Below, one piece after another: positions 20,348 through 39,247 of a stretch of 64,000 bases of DNA. The stretch lies in the NCBI GenBank assembly GCA_009746045.1, contig RPFO01000213.1:812564-876563 (forward strand). Direction: 5' to 3'. The DNA is from Mesostigma viride (taxonomy: Eukaryota > Streptophyta > Mesostigmatophyceae > Mesostigmatales > Mesostigmataceae). Position 1 is the stretch's first letter; each line of letters opens with the position of its first letter. A program made the translations under genes and the position numbers. Under the pieces are notes generated by a model, which saw only the letters and a program-made list of their open reading frames with translations, searched no databases and was not told the origin of the DNA.

Positions 20348-20811
20348 CCAATCCTTTCTTTTCTTGAGCTGTAGCAGCTCACACAAGTCTACATACAAAC
20401 ACACACAATGGGTACTGGATATCCTCCCCGACTACAAGTCACAACCCGCTGGGCATGACAGTCAGCTTGGATTCCTTATTATATGTACATAGCACCCATA
20501 CTGGCTCAGGAGCACAAACAAATTACAATGAGTCCCTATCCCTTCACGGGAGGCTCGTTGTGTTACCCATGTACAAGAGGTTGGCCAACTGTGGCAGCCC
20601 ATAGGTGTTCAGCTAAGAACTTGAGAAGTATGTACAACCTTCAGGACCTTAGGCGAAACCCCACAGATCACCCACAACAGCTCATCAGAAAACATTGCTG
20701 ACCCCCAGACGGGAGTCGGCGCCGGTCTGCTGCCCCTTATCGAACCAGACACAACATCTACGCGAAGCACATGCAAAACACAAGCTCCCATACTCGTTCC
20801 AACCGTGGAAA

Positions 20812-20918
20812 ATCAGGGGACCTGTCGCCACCTCACCAGCATGGTGGATGGGTCAGCCAGTCCGTGAAACTCCGCCTTAAGACGGCACCAGGGAATCGAA
20901 CCCCGCCCACAAACCACA
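20812..20918 (-). promoter_or_regulatory. Conserved 3' block with B-box motif, Cop-2 copy
   Basis: Inverted copy of the Cop-1 block at 16577-16682, with GGAATCGAACC (B-box complement) at 20891-20901. Lies about 170 bp after the pol stop. Confidence 0.6.
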
Positions 20919-21094
20919 GATCTGGGGAAACCTCAGACTGAGATGAAAACCCCAGATAGACATCTCTCCATCAGAGACAATGTCAGACATTCCCACACCA
21001 GAGACATGTCTCACCCCTCAAGGTGTGCTCAGGATTATGTACAATCAAGCTCCCAGCCTGATATCCAGAGACTTAAGCACCCAGCTCTCAGCTT

Positions 21095-24000
21095 TTAGAC
21101 AGATAGACCGACTTGACAGTCAGCATTCATGAGCTTCCTCAGTACATTGTACTGGGCTGGGGCCTTGTGTGGCAGCTTTGTCAATGCATCAGCAGGGTTC
21201 TCCTCGCCAGGGATATGCTTCAAGTCAACCAAACTGGCCAACTCCTTCAGCAACAAATAATCCAGGTCCCGGCTTCTGGCCAGCTGCTTGTGAACAAACT
21301 GGACCATACCCATGCTGTCTGTTAGCAACAACGTCTCCATCTGCAAGGTCCAAGGGGTAACTGAAGCCAGCTCCAGCATTAACTCCTTTATGTACAGGCT
21401 GGACTGGATCCCCTCGCATATGGCCCTGCATTCTGCCACATCTGAACTGATACAGACCCTCTTCTGCAGTCTGCTGTACCAGCTGAACAAACTTGCCCTG
21501 CTCTGATAAAAAGCAAACAGAGCAGCAGATCTCCCCCTGACCTTGGTAACCTGGCGAGCATCCATGGAACTGTCAACAAAGATCTCCAAGGTGATAGGCT
21601 GGGCAAAGTCAATCCCAGACAAAATCAGATCAGGGGTACTCTCCACCAACCGGGCTATGACTCGAGGCTTCTCATCCTCAAGCACCTCATCAGGCATTCT
21701 GCTATGGACCATCAAAGACGGACCACAGATGCTGGCAAACCAGGCCCACATGCCTCTCAACTCAGGTCCTGCAGCCTGGGTGATCTTCTCTGGCAAGGCC
21801 TTCACAATGGTCTGTTTATAATCTCCTCCAGCCTGAAGCCTGATACTCCACTCCCCGTCCCTCCTGAACAGGGTAGCCTGCATTCCACAGAACACTACAG
21901 GCTTGTTGGGCTCCTGCCACAGCTCCTTGCCCAGTGAAAACTTGCCACTGATGACAGGAATAAACTTCTTCAGCCAGGTCGTGGGGGCTAGCAAATGCAG
22001 ATCATCTCCATGCAAACTAGCATACACTGGCAGACCCTCCCATTGGGCCAGCAGCAAACAGGGATCAACTGAAGACACTCTCAAGCCACACTCACTGATC
22101 AGAGCTTCCTGCAGCGTGAGTCTCCAGATGATTGGGCTCGACCTGAGTCCTTCCAGGCCCTTCAGAATAACCAGGAATTGTTGATGCAGCTCCAGCTTCC
22201 AGATGGCAGGCACCTCAACACAGTAAGGCTCATCCTGCTTCCACACCCTCCTGGCCACTTCTGGATCAGATTTTAAAAATGCCCTCTTGAAGTCCAGCAG
22301 CACTGATGACATAGCTGCTCCCCTGTTCAGCAACCCCACGTAGAGACATAGCAAAATTCTCCATGTGTCGTGTAGCATCCCTGGCGTGTATAGCTCCTCT
22401 CCTGGCAGACTCCCCGTGCCGTGATACTCATTCAGGACAGGCCTGACATGGGGCACTGATACCTCATCCACAACCTTCCTCTTCAGCACAAATCTCAAAG
22501 CAAGCTTCCTTGATGCTGGGGGACGTCTGTCTGTTGGTGCAGCACACTCAAACTGCAACCACTCCTCCAATGCCTTGGAGAAGGCGAGCTTCCAAGCCTC
22601 AAACAAAGTAGGCGAGCTCATCTCTTGGACCAGCTGGTCATATGTCAAAGGAGAGTGTGCAGCAAGGCTCCTGTGAGTTATGCCAATACTGCTGGGGTGC
22701 AACACAGCTGGAATCACCAAACTGGCCGCTGGGGGCACCTCCCCTTCATCCCATTTTACACCCTTGACCGGCTTGGCCCTGCACCTGACTGGAAATGTTG
22801 TCCTGAAATTTTCTAGGGGAATCATCCCCCAGCCATCTCTTCTCAGAGCTGTAGCTCTGATAGAAATCCCAGGATTGCCCAGAAAATTCTGACCCAAAAT
22901 CACAGGGCCATCATAGTCCTCTAGGACAAGGAAGGTCACATCCACACCCATGACAGGGGCAGTAACCTCTCCCAACACCCTTAGATGCGTCCTACCACTG
23001 AAATCAGACACCCAGGGGCAACTTGGTTCTCCGACCAGCAGTTCTCCTGTATGCTGAGGTCCCATGACAGAAACCTGTGCATTGGTATCTATCTCCATGG
23101 CAGCTACCTCAGGTTCATCCAACTGGACAAGCTTGGACACCTTAGGCTCCTTCTTGGCTCTTTGCAAAGCCTGTACAATATCTGATAGACGCACACCCCT
23201 AGGCCTGGTGTCGGGCCGTTCCGGAGGTGCAGCCTGTCCGCCTGCTTGCCCAACCACCGTATGTGAAGGTACCCCAGGGGCCGGGCCAGGGTCACCCTGA
23301 GGGCTCGATACAGCTGTAGCACCCTGATCAGGAAGCTCCACGTCACCCCCGCCTTGTACACCAGCGGGCACCTGGAAGAGGTCTCCTTGATTACCTCCCC
23401 GGGGACGGATCTTTGACCAGGACAGACGGTGCACTGCTTGGGAGCCATCAATGGCCACCCAGCACTTATGGCCAGCGGCTTCTACTCGGGTCACCACCCC
23501 ATCATGCCAGCTGCCACGTTTCCCTGGAAAGCTTGGTTCCTTCCACACAACAACCTGTTGTCCAACGTTAGGTTCTAGGACACTCCAGCCCTTGTCTTTC
23601 TGCCTCAGCTTGAGGAACTTGGCCTCTAGCTTCTCCTTCCATGCCTGCTCAGCATCAGCTGGCAGCATCCTGGTATGCAGCATAAGAGGATTGATGGCAA
23701 TGTCACCAAAGAACATGGGAGTCCTCAGGTTCAGCCTGTCCTCCACAGAACGTAGCCATGCAGATGTCACAATGGCAGATGACGTCCTTGGAATCCTCTC
23801 CACCAGCAGCACAGTCTTGATCTCTTGGATGGCTCTCTCCACCACCCCTTGCTGGCCGTGGCTCTCCCTGGGTGTAATCAGCAACTCTGGAAACTCTGGC
23901 AGGTTCTCACAGCACTCAAACTGAATGTCACACTGCAACAACTCCAACCCAGGGTACCTGCTCCTTGTCAACTTCAGAGCAGCAATCAATGTAGGCTTCT

Positions 24001-24652
24001 CCATGTCAGGCAGGATCTCTAGGGTCTTGTACTTGGTATATCTGTCCACTGCCACCAGCAGCTTCAAACCCCTGATTCTCTGAATATCTACCTGCACATG
24101 GCCTGGCTGCAAAATAGGAGTCCTGGCATGAGACTGCTTGGGCTTTCTAGCAACTAGCCTGCACTTGCAAGCTTGAGCAACCTGTTGGCAGATGGAGTAC
24201 AACTCACTTCCTCCCAGCCGTCTAGCAACTTGCAAAGACTGAGCTGCATGGCCAAACATGGTATGCAACCTTGAGGCAATGTCATACAAGAGAGAAAACC
24301 TTTTATTGTCATTATTAGCACTCAAGGTATGTACAGATCCCTTATGTACAGGAGGCACCAGGGTCGTGCCTGTCAGACTGTCTCCAGCCCTATCCTCATC
24401 CTGACCATCCTGTGCCAGTCCTGCACGGTCAGAATGCTTCTGAGATCCACCTGGGTCCACATCACCAGGTCCTACCTCAGGCTCAGCACCGCCATGGCGG
24501 GCACGTTGGCGAGTAACCACTGCAGCTACAGCTGGCATACTCTCTGTGGTAACCAAGCTTGCCCCATCGTGTCCAATAGGCTCTTTCACTAGAGCATGGG
24601 GCTGCCCCTCACTGCCGTCACTAGCAGCTACATTACACACCCCTGGGGGCAC
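21095..24652 (-). CDS. Cop-2 Pol polyprotein (integrase, protease-like, RT, RNase H)
   Basis: 1185 codons, almost identical to Cop-1 Pol (E10V and S14G in Cop-1 to Cop-2 direction are the only differences I see). Domain order, D-x29-E integrase, D-T-N-A protease motif, HGDD RT motif and D-E-D-D RNase H are the same. The frame is continuous with gag except for TGA at 24686-24688, so Pol would be made by readthrough. Acts in cytoplasmic virus-like particles and in the nucleus at integration by family analogy. CAC-1 now separates most of gag from it. Confidence 0.92.
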   Translation of the reverse strand: MPPGVCNVAASDGSEGQPHALVKEPIGHDGASLVTTESMPAVAAVVTRQRARHGGAEPEVGPGDVDPGGSQKHSDRAGLAQDGQDEDRAGDSLTGTTLVPPVHKGSVHTLSANNDNKRFSLLYDIASRLHTMFGHAAQSLQVARRLGGSELYSICQQVAQACKCRLVARKPKQSHARTPILQPGHVQVDIQRIRGLKLLVAVDRYTKYKTLEILPDMEKPTLIAALKLTRSRYPGLELLQCDIQFECCENLPEFPELLITPRESHGQQGVVERAIQEIKTVLLVERIPRTSSAIVTSAWLRSVEDRLNLRTPMFFGDIAINPLMLHTRMLPADAEQAWKEKLEAKFLKLRQKDKGWSVLEPNVGQQVVVWKEPSFPGKRGSWHDGVVTRVEAAGHKCWVAIDGSQAVHRLSWSKIRPRGGNQGDLFQVPAGVQGGGDVELPDQGATAVSSPQGDPGPAPGVPSHTVVGQAGGQAAPPERPDTRPRGVRLSDIVQALQRAKKEPKVSKLVQLDEPEVAAMEIDTNAQVSVMGPQHTGELLVGEPSCPWVSDFSGRTHLRVLGEVTAPVMGVDVTFLVLEDYDGPVILGQNFLGNPGISIRATALRRDGWGMIPLENFRTTFPVRCRAKPVKGVKWDEGEVPPAASLVIPAVLHPSSIGITHRSLAAHSPLTYDQLVQEMSSPTLFEAWKLAFSKALEEWLQFECAAPTDRRPPASRKLALRFVLKRKVVDEVSVPHVRPVLNEYHGTGSLPGEELYTPGMLHDTWRILLCLYVGLLNRGAAMSSVLLDFKRAFLKSDPEVARRVWKQDEPYCVEVPAIWKLELHQQFLVILKGLEGLRSSPIIWRLTLQEALISECGLRVSSVDPCLLLAQWEGLPVYASLHGDDLHLLAPTTWLKKFIPVISGKFSLGKELWQEPNKPVVFCGMQATLFRRDGEWSIRLQAGGDYKQTIVKALPEKITQAAGPELRGMWAWFASICGPSLMVHSRMPDEVLEDEKPRVIARLVESTPDLILSGIDFAQPITLEIFVDSSMDARQVTKVRGRSAALFAFYQSRASLFSWYSRLQKRVCISSDVAECRAICEGIQSSLYIKELMLELASVTPWTLQMETLLLTDSMGMVQFVHKQLARSRDLDYLLLKELASLVDLKHIPGEENPADALTKLPHKAPAQYNVLRKLMNADCQVGLSV

Positions 24653-24685
24653 CCTCCAGGGTTCAGGGATGTGTGCAGGCTCAAG

Positions 24686-24823
24686 TCAATGATCAGCAGC
24701 CTTGCCCTTGCCCTTATCCTGGGATGGACCAGCCTTGTCCTTGCTGCCACCCTGAGCTGGCTTGCTCTGACCTTCCTGCCTCAGGTACGAGGGACACTCA
24801 TTCCTGAAGTGACCCTTCCCCTG
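24686..24823 (-). pseudogene. Cop-2 gag 3' end, beyond the CAC-1 insertion
   Basis: Encodes the second half of the zinc knuckle (QGKGHFRNEC) and a Lys/Gly/Ser-rich tail to TGA 24686-24688. The first half (CYFC) is at 38096 on the other side of CAC-1. The open frame continues artificially into CAC-1 sequence up to 24985, which is not gag. Confidence 0.88.
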
Positions 24824-25165
24824 CACTAGGAACTCAGATCTGAGATTTTTCTCAGTTTTCTCAGTTTTCTCAGGAAGGCTGCCTGAGATTTCCTGAGATT
24901 TCCTGAGATGTCCTGAGATTTCCTGAGATTTCCTGAGATCAACTGAGAAAAATCTCAGTTTTCTCAGGAAAACTGAGAAAATCACCTGAGAAAACTGAGA
25001 AAACTGAGAAAAAACTGAGATCAGCCTGAGAAAGTCGCCTGGCCTGAGATTTTTTTTTCTCAGGAACGAAATTTCTCAGGCGCCCGGTTTTTTCTCAGGT
25101 TGCTGCCTGAGAAAATCTGGGAAACTTAAGGCCTGAGAAAAACTGAGAAACCTCATGCACACAGA
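24824..25165. repeat. CAC-1 subterminal CTGAGA repeats (right-type end)
   Basis: Dozens of overlapping CTGAGA/TCTCAG units, mainly CCTGAGATTT and CTGAGAAAA in both orientations. In plant CACTA elements such arrays are TnpA binding sites; here the same role is inferred. The corresponding CAC-2 end is 35353-35620 plus 37629-37716. Confidence 0.75.
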
Positions 25166-25271
25166 GAAATCGCATTCATACCACGCAACCAGAAATCACT
25201 TTGATTACAAATTATAATAATTTCTTGTGCAGTTGGAGTACAGCTCTTCAAGTTTAATAAGAACATCAATT

Positions 25272-25687
25272 TCAGTCACTAGACGAGTTGCTACAATCTG
25301 CTTCAGCGTAGCTCACTTTTCCATACGCCCTTGCACTTCTCCTCGTTGGTGCAAGGTCGCCCCGGCTAGGTTCAGCCACATTCTTGTGCTGCCTACCCCC
25401 TCTCCCCCTCTGCCCACGATTCCCCCGCGTAGGTTCAGCCGCATACTCGCGGCCATCGCCACCACGGGCAGAATCAGCAGCATTTTCTGCTGCAGGCTGC
25501 CTCCTTCCTCTCCCCCTCCGTCCACGCTTCCCCGTGCAGGTTCAGACGCATTGTAGCTGCATGGGTCATCACTGTCGCTGCTAGGTGGAGCCACATCCTC
25601 TTGGCTACCATTATCACTGCCGCTGCAGATGGAGGAATCAGTTTCTGCTGCAGGCTGCTTACCCCTCCTCTTCCTTGGTGCAGGCAT
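25272..25687 (-). pseudogene. Hypothetical Arg/Gly-rich protein of CAC-1
   Basis: ATG at 25687 opens MPAPRKRRGKQPAAETDSS; the frame as read becomes nonsense near ACGGGGAAG (~25525), whereas a one-base shift continues in related sequence (RGRGRRQPAAENAAD, later RGQRGRGGRQ) to a stop at 25272. The internally repeated KRRGKQPAAE / GRRQPAAE pattern argues that the shifted frame is the real one. AT-hook-like RGR stretches suggest nucleic-acid binding, but no family is recognised. The identical shift in CAC-2 (34835-35250) shows it predates both copies or is spliced out. Confidence 0.45.
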
Positions 25688-25703
25688 GCCATCCTCGCTG
25701 CCA

Positions 25704-25769
25704 CACTAGGAACGGAGTGTTGACAAACTTTGACAATTGTTTGTCAAGAATTGTCAAATAGTTCTAGTG
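25704..25769. repeat. 66-bp CACTAG-bounded segment with TTGACA repeats
   Basis: Starts CACTAGGAAC, ends GTTCTAGTG, and contains TTGACAAA and TTGTCAA units between. It looks like a minimal internally deleted element of a second CACTA-type family, or a relic end. Flanking dinucleotides (CA/TG) do not form a clear direct duplication. It lies just upstream of the hypothetical ORF at 25687. The other copy is 34753-34818. Confidence 0.5.
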
Positions 25770-25787
25770 TGACCCGCTGGCATCACA

Positions 25788-29189
<3,402 letters not shown>

Positions 29190-29640
29190 ACACACACACA
29201 CACACACACACACACTCTACAATACCCAGGACCACGAGTACCCACCCAATTCACCTCCCACAACGGTATCACCCACGAGTCCAGTGCCCCACCCATGTCC
29301 ACAGCGACACCCCGGAGACTTCACCACGCCCACCGACTGCACGCACGCACACCTACCTGCACACTCCCACGCACCTACCCTCGCACGCACGCATGCACGC
29401 AGCCATCAACCCACCCACCAAGGCACGCCTGCACAAACGCGCACATGCACAAGTGCACGCACACGCACACATAGCTGCACACTCTCACGCACCCACTCAC
29501 GCACGCACGCCTGCACACAGCCATCAACCCACCCGCCAAGGCACGCCTGCACAAACGCACTCATGCACAACTGCACGCACTCGCCCACGCACGCACACCT
29601 AGCTGCACGCCTGCACGCAGTCACGCAATGCATGGCAGCA
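29190..29640. repeat. (CA)n and GCACGCAC-type low-complexity tract in CAC-1
   Basis: (CA)n spans 29190-29215. From about 29335 to 29635 the sequence is built from CACGCACGCA/TGCACAC units, with a higher-order repeat of about 120 bp (AACCCACC...CAAGGCACGCCTGCAC at 29408 and 29526). Histidine/cysteine-rich open frames here are artefacts. Inverted copy at 30870-31319. Confidence 0.85.
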
Positions 29641-30089
29641 TGCCCGCCTTCTATATCATTCTTGGAATATCATGTTGCATATGGCATTATTATCATGTTT
29701 GTAAATTTAACTCCTTGCTTTCTGTATGCTTTCTTTCTTTGGGGGATGACTTGATGCAGATCGTGGAGCATACAAGCTCGACGAGAAGACGTACACATCA
29801 ATATTGAGTGAAACCACCGTTGCTGGGCTCTGGCATGCCAGCTGTTATATGGCCATGAGCCATCAGCTAGCAATCCAGAAATAGGATGAGAGCAGTTTTG
29901 AGTCGATGTTTTATATTTTGATGGTATTGAAATGATGAGTCACAGAATGCCACAATGAAACATAAGTTCATTACTATCAAACAGCGTGATGCCATGAATG
30001 CCACGCCTAATACCACAAGATGTGCTAATAACGTATTTAATTCATTAATGAATTGTTGGATTTATTGCATGATGGTGTTATGCTTGTTA

Positions 30090-30414
30090 CACTAGGAACT
30101 CGCTACTGAGAAAACTGAGATTTCCTGAGATTTCCTGAGATTTCCTGAGAAAAAAACTGAGATTTCCTGAGATTTCCTGAGATTTTCCTGAGATTTCCTG
30201 AGAAAGTGACCTGAGATTTCCTGAGATTGGCCTGAGAAAATTGGCTTTTTCTCAGGAAATCTCAGGAAATCTCAGGGCTAAGTGGAAACTGAGATTTTGC
30301 GTGGACACTGAGATTTTTTTTTCTCAGGCTGAAAATCTCAGGGCATTTTCTCAGGCGCTTAAAATCTCAGGGCATTTTCTCAGGCATGCCATTGCCAGAA
30401 TTAAATGTGTATTC
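30090..30414. repeat. CAC-2 left-type terminus, subterminal CTGAGA repeats; palindrome spacer
   Basis: Array of CCTGAGATTT and CTGAGAAA units followed by unique sequence up to the point corresponding to the CAC-1 insertion site. It forms the ~325-bp centre between the inverted arms. The CAC-1 counterpart (37719-38093) is longer because it has extra 10-bp AGGAAATCTC units around 37960-38030. Confidence 0.75.
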
Positions 30415-35620
<5,206 letters not shown>

Positions 35621-37619
35621 AATTAATTAATTAATTAATTATCAACATCACTCCGTTGGGAGTAGATGTAGCACATAGCCCTGAGAAGGGGCATATGGCT
35701 TTTAATACATTCTAGGCTACTTCATGCAAGGGTGGGAATGTAAGCTACCCCTGCTCTAGGTGCACCAGGGCACCCGCACCCTCATGGTCTATCACGCTAT
35801 GCCCGGGTAAGGGGGGAGCATGCCTGTGAGGGGGAAGATCATCATGGCTATACAAAAACTAGAGCGTGGCATCTCAGCAGAGAGCAGCTCTCTGCATGGG
35901 CACAGCATTACTAAATAAAACTAGGCATCGTCTGGAGTGTGGCTCATCATAGGCACACATGTACATGACTAAAAAGGCTAGGCCTAAGCTGGTATAGTGC
36001 CTGTAGTAGGCGGGCATGTACAAGGCCACTGTCTAACTATTCTACACTACTGCTATATTCCCCTAGGCTGGGGCTGGAGTTGCTGGGGCCGCGGTGGTCG
36101 AGGGGGTCGCGTGCCAGGGCTTGTGGCCGACGTAGATGGCCGCCCCCTTCCAGTACACCGGCTGGCCCGCCTTGGTCTGCCGGAGCTGGGTGTAGGTCGG
36201 CCATAGCTCCCGTCGCCGTTGTTGCTGGGCCAGGGTCAAGTCGTCGTCCACGGTGAAGGGAGTATTCGCGAGCCGCTTGCGGCGTCTGAGAAACGAAAGC
36301 TTGTCCGCTGGGCTATCAAAGATGAGAAGAAGCGGAGGCGCCCCTGCCTTACCCGCGCGCGGGGGAGGCGGTGGGCGGTCAGCTTGATCTCACCAAGAAG
36401 GCCCATGCGTGCAAGGATTTTGCTCTCAAACGCACGTGCAAGCTTCTCGGAATTCTCACCTTCTTCCATGTCCAAGTTCTTGAGGATGGCGTTGAGGCTG
36501 CGCTTGGCGAGCTCGGCCTCCTCGCGGAGGTCAAGCGTCTGCCGCTGGAGCTGGGCTGCGACGGCGGAGGTGGTGGAGGTGGTGTGTTGCTTAAGCATGT
36601 CCGCCCAGGTCGTGATGGGAGGAGCATCGCCGGCCGGGCCAGCCGAGGCTGGCTTGGCGGCAATGTCCTTCACTGCCTGGGCGGTGAGGCCTGCCGTGTT
36701 CTGCAAGACCTCGATAGCGATTGCATTATCCTTGAGGCGCTGGTCGATGTCGCGGAGCTGGGCGGTGATGGAGTCGGTGGAGGCGGAGGGGGGGGGGGGT
36801 GGAGGCGAGGAGGGTGGCGGTGGCGGTGGGGATGGTGGGAAGCTCAGCAGCCAGCGTGCCACCAATTGCCGCCACATCTGCGGCAAGAGGGGTCACGTGC
36901 TGCTCGAAAGCTTCCTTGAGGAGGGTGCGGATGGTGGCTTCGGTGGGGAAGGTGGAGGGGGGCGGTTTGGAAGCCCAGATCTCGGCTTCGGAGCGTCCAA
37001 CAAGGGAGCAGAGGGCGAAGCGTTGGAGCTTGGGGCGACTCATGCGGGGAAGGACGGGGAGAGTCTCGGCGGGGTCGACAAGCTGGCCAGTACCAGGCCC
37101 GCGGCCGCGGTTGTGGGACGTGAGGTACACGCACAGGGCTAGAAGCGAGGCGTGATTGCCTTGAAACACGTCTTCCATGAAGCAACCGGGGCTGCGTTGC
37201 CAGAAGCCGGAGCTGTTGACGTCGAAGGAGGTCTCTTCCCAGGGCGGCTCAGCAGAGCGACTGCGCTTAGGATCAGGCGATGCAGATGGCGAGGCAGGCC
37301 CGGGAGGCTGGGCGAGCACCAGTGCACGACTAGCGTCACCGTTGCCATCTGGGCCGGTGGGCGAAGCTGCAGCCGAAGCTGCAGGCGTATTTTCATTGCC
37401 GAGCGCAGCCGCCAGGCTGCGTTGCGTCGAGAGGCGTTTGCTCATCGTATATTGCGTAATAGCGTCGGAAAATTATATCAGCATGTGCGTCGTAGAAAGA
37501 CGCATCGATTGTGATATTCACGGCTAAATTCGGTGCTCAAACGTGAAAGTTATGAGCTCCGCCGTCAGCCATGGCTATCTCGTGGCTCGTGGCTCGATTC
37601 CATCCCATGTTCATGGTCC
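35621..37619 (-). mobile_element. Half-LINE: ORF1-only non-LTR retrotransposon in CAC-2
   Basis: Inserted into the subterminal repeats of CAC-2 with the duplication CATCTCAGG (35612-35620 and 37620-37628); CAC-1 preserves the empty site. On the minus strand it ends with a (TTAA)n/(AATT)n tail (35621-35640), a microsatellite-like tail as in several LINE lineages. It has a 5' leader, an ORF1-like gene (37445-36063), ~440 bp of 3' sequence and no reverse transcriptase. It must have been copied by an enzyme supplied in trans, like mammalian HAL1. Confidence 0.7.
36063..37445 (-). pseudogene. L1-type ORF1 (RNA-binding) protein, frameshifted
   Basis: ATG 37445 opens a Ala/Pro/Ser-rich N-terminus followed by a globular part. 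The frame shifts in a C12-13 run near 36790, continues through a predicted coiled-coil segment (ITAQLRDIDQRLKDNAIAIE, region 36770-36700) and QRQTLDLREEAELAKRSL, and shifts again near 36345. The C-terminal part then reads LIFDSPADKLSFL, DDDLTLAQQQRRRELWP, VYWKGAAIYV, which resembles the C-terminal domain of plant and algal L1 ORF1 proteins. Role by family: RNA chaperone of the retrotransposon RNP. Two frameshifts suggest it is dead, or that homopolymers were misread. Confidence 0.6.
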
Positions 37620-37718
37620 CATCTCAGGAAATCTCAGGAAATCTCAGGCAGCCTTCCTGAGAAAACTGAGAAAACTGAGAAAAACTGAGAAAAATCTCAG
37701 ATCTGAGTTCCTAGTGTA

Positions 37719-38093
37719 GAATACACATTTAATTCTGGCAATGGCATGCCTGAGAAAATGCCCTGAGATTTTAAGCGCCTGAGAAAATGCCCTGAGATTT
37801 TCAGCCTGAGAAAAAAAAATCTCAGTGTCCACGCAAAATCTCAGTTTCCACTTAGCCCTGAGATTTCCTGAGATTTCCTGAGAAAAAGCCAATTTTCTCA
37901 GGCCAATCTCAGGAAATCTCAGGTCACTTTCTCAGGAAATCTCAGGAAATCTCAGGAAAATCTCAGGAAATCTCAGGAAATCTCAGGAAATCTCAGGAAA
38001 TCTCAGGAAATCTCAGGAAATCTCAGTTTTTTTCTCAGGAAATCTCAGGAAATCTCAGGAAATCTCAGTTTTCTCAGTAGCGAGTTCCTAGTG
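37719..38093. repeat. CAC-1 left-type terminus with expanded CTGAGA array
   Basis: Outer end of CAC-1 beyond the CAC-2 insertion. Contains about ten consecutive AGGAAATCTC units (37935-38065), more than the CAC-2 equivalent, then CGAGTTCCTAGTG and the duplication TG. Confidence 0.8.
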
Positions 38094-38095
38094 TG

Positions 38096-39145
38096 GCAGA
38101 AATAACATTCCACCTGACTGATGTCCCGTGAGGTCCCACTGCTGGGCCCAGCCTTGGGAGGACCACCCACCCTCTTGAAGTCAAACTGGGACTGTGGATG
38201 TCCCGACTTCGGCGGGGTCCCCCGTCCAGCCCTTCTGTCACGCCCCCTCCTGGACCTTCCTCGACCCCTTGAAGAGGTCTCAGGCCCTCTCGAGGGCGCT
38301 GGGCCCCCGTGGCCCGATCCCCTCATGGACTTAACCGTGGGTTCAGTGGCCTCCTCATCACCCTGACGAGGGCGCTTACCACCCACGTACTTGCCGCTGA
38401 AACACTCATACAACTGGTCCGTCATGGCTGCCCAGCCATGGACCTGTCGCATGTGGATGGTCACATTATCCATGGTGACCGGATCCAGCTGCAGCGACTT
38501 GAGAAAGTCGCCCATGGCCATCCGATCTGCGACGAAGAAGCCCTTGGCCATGGCGTCCTCCCTCAGCTTGACGAAGTCTTCAAAGGCGTGGACCACTAGC
38601 TGCCCCTTGATGGGCTTGTAGTCCAGGTATTCTTGCTTCAGGTGGGACCCATCTATGGTCCTCTTGTCACTCAGGAACACCCTGAGTCGCGTCATAAACG
38701 CCGCCCAGGTGTCCCCCGCCGCGTGTCGCTCCCGAACAAACTTGAACAGCCGCCTCGCCGACTGCCTTATGTAGGCACTAGACGCCAGGATGCGAAGCTT
38801 GTCACCGGTGTATATCTCCGTGTACAAGTTCATGTCCTCTAACATCCTCTCAGCATCCCGGGGCTGCCAATTGTCCTTGATGGACTGAAACTGGCCTAGC
38901 ACCGCGTACCCCTCAGCCACTGTCGGTCGCTTAGGCGCCGCTTGATCTGCGGCTGGCGCGTTCTGACCGCCCTGCGATCCTTGGCTCTGATCATCTGGCA
39001 CCGCAGCCTGGTCTCCCAGCGCCTGGCCGTCCCCGCGTCCATCGCGTCTACCGCGTCCATCGCGTCCATCTCGTCCATCCATCCCAGCGCCGCGCCCCGC
39101 AAAGCCCATAAGGCGCGCTTGTTGGTCAATAGCACCCTCACTCAT
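38096..39145 (-). pseudogene. Cop-2 gag 5' part, cut in the zinc knuckle by CAC-1
   Basis: ATG 39145 (MSEGAIDQQARLMGF) followed by an RGD-rich stretch, Gag core (for example AVLGQFQSIKDNW, LDYKPIKGQLVVHAFEDF), Arg/Gly-rich basic region and CYFC at 38096, where CAC-1 begins. Open over its whole length, unlike the Cop-1 copy. With the 3' part (24686-24823) the undisturbed Gag would be about 400 residues with one CCHC knuckle. Product: capsid/nucleocapsid protein. Confidence 0.88.
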
Positions 39146-39247
39146 GATGGCCTCTGTTCAGATCTGCTATAGCCAGCCAAGTGGCCAAGAAGCAATTAAA
39201 GCAATATAAGCTACTGAACAAGAAAGGAAAGTGCCAAGTGTTACCAC

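Noticed and set aside
24686-24985. 99-codon protein starting MIFSVFLRKLRFF
   Set aside because: Chimera of CAC-1 subterminal repeats and the cut 3' end of gag.
36219-37142. 307-codon plus-strand frame in the half-LINE
   Set aside because: Shadow of the ORF1-like gene on the minus strand; composition is Gly/Ala/Ser without domains.
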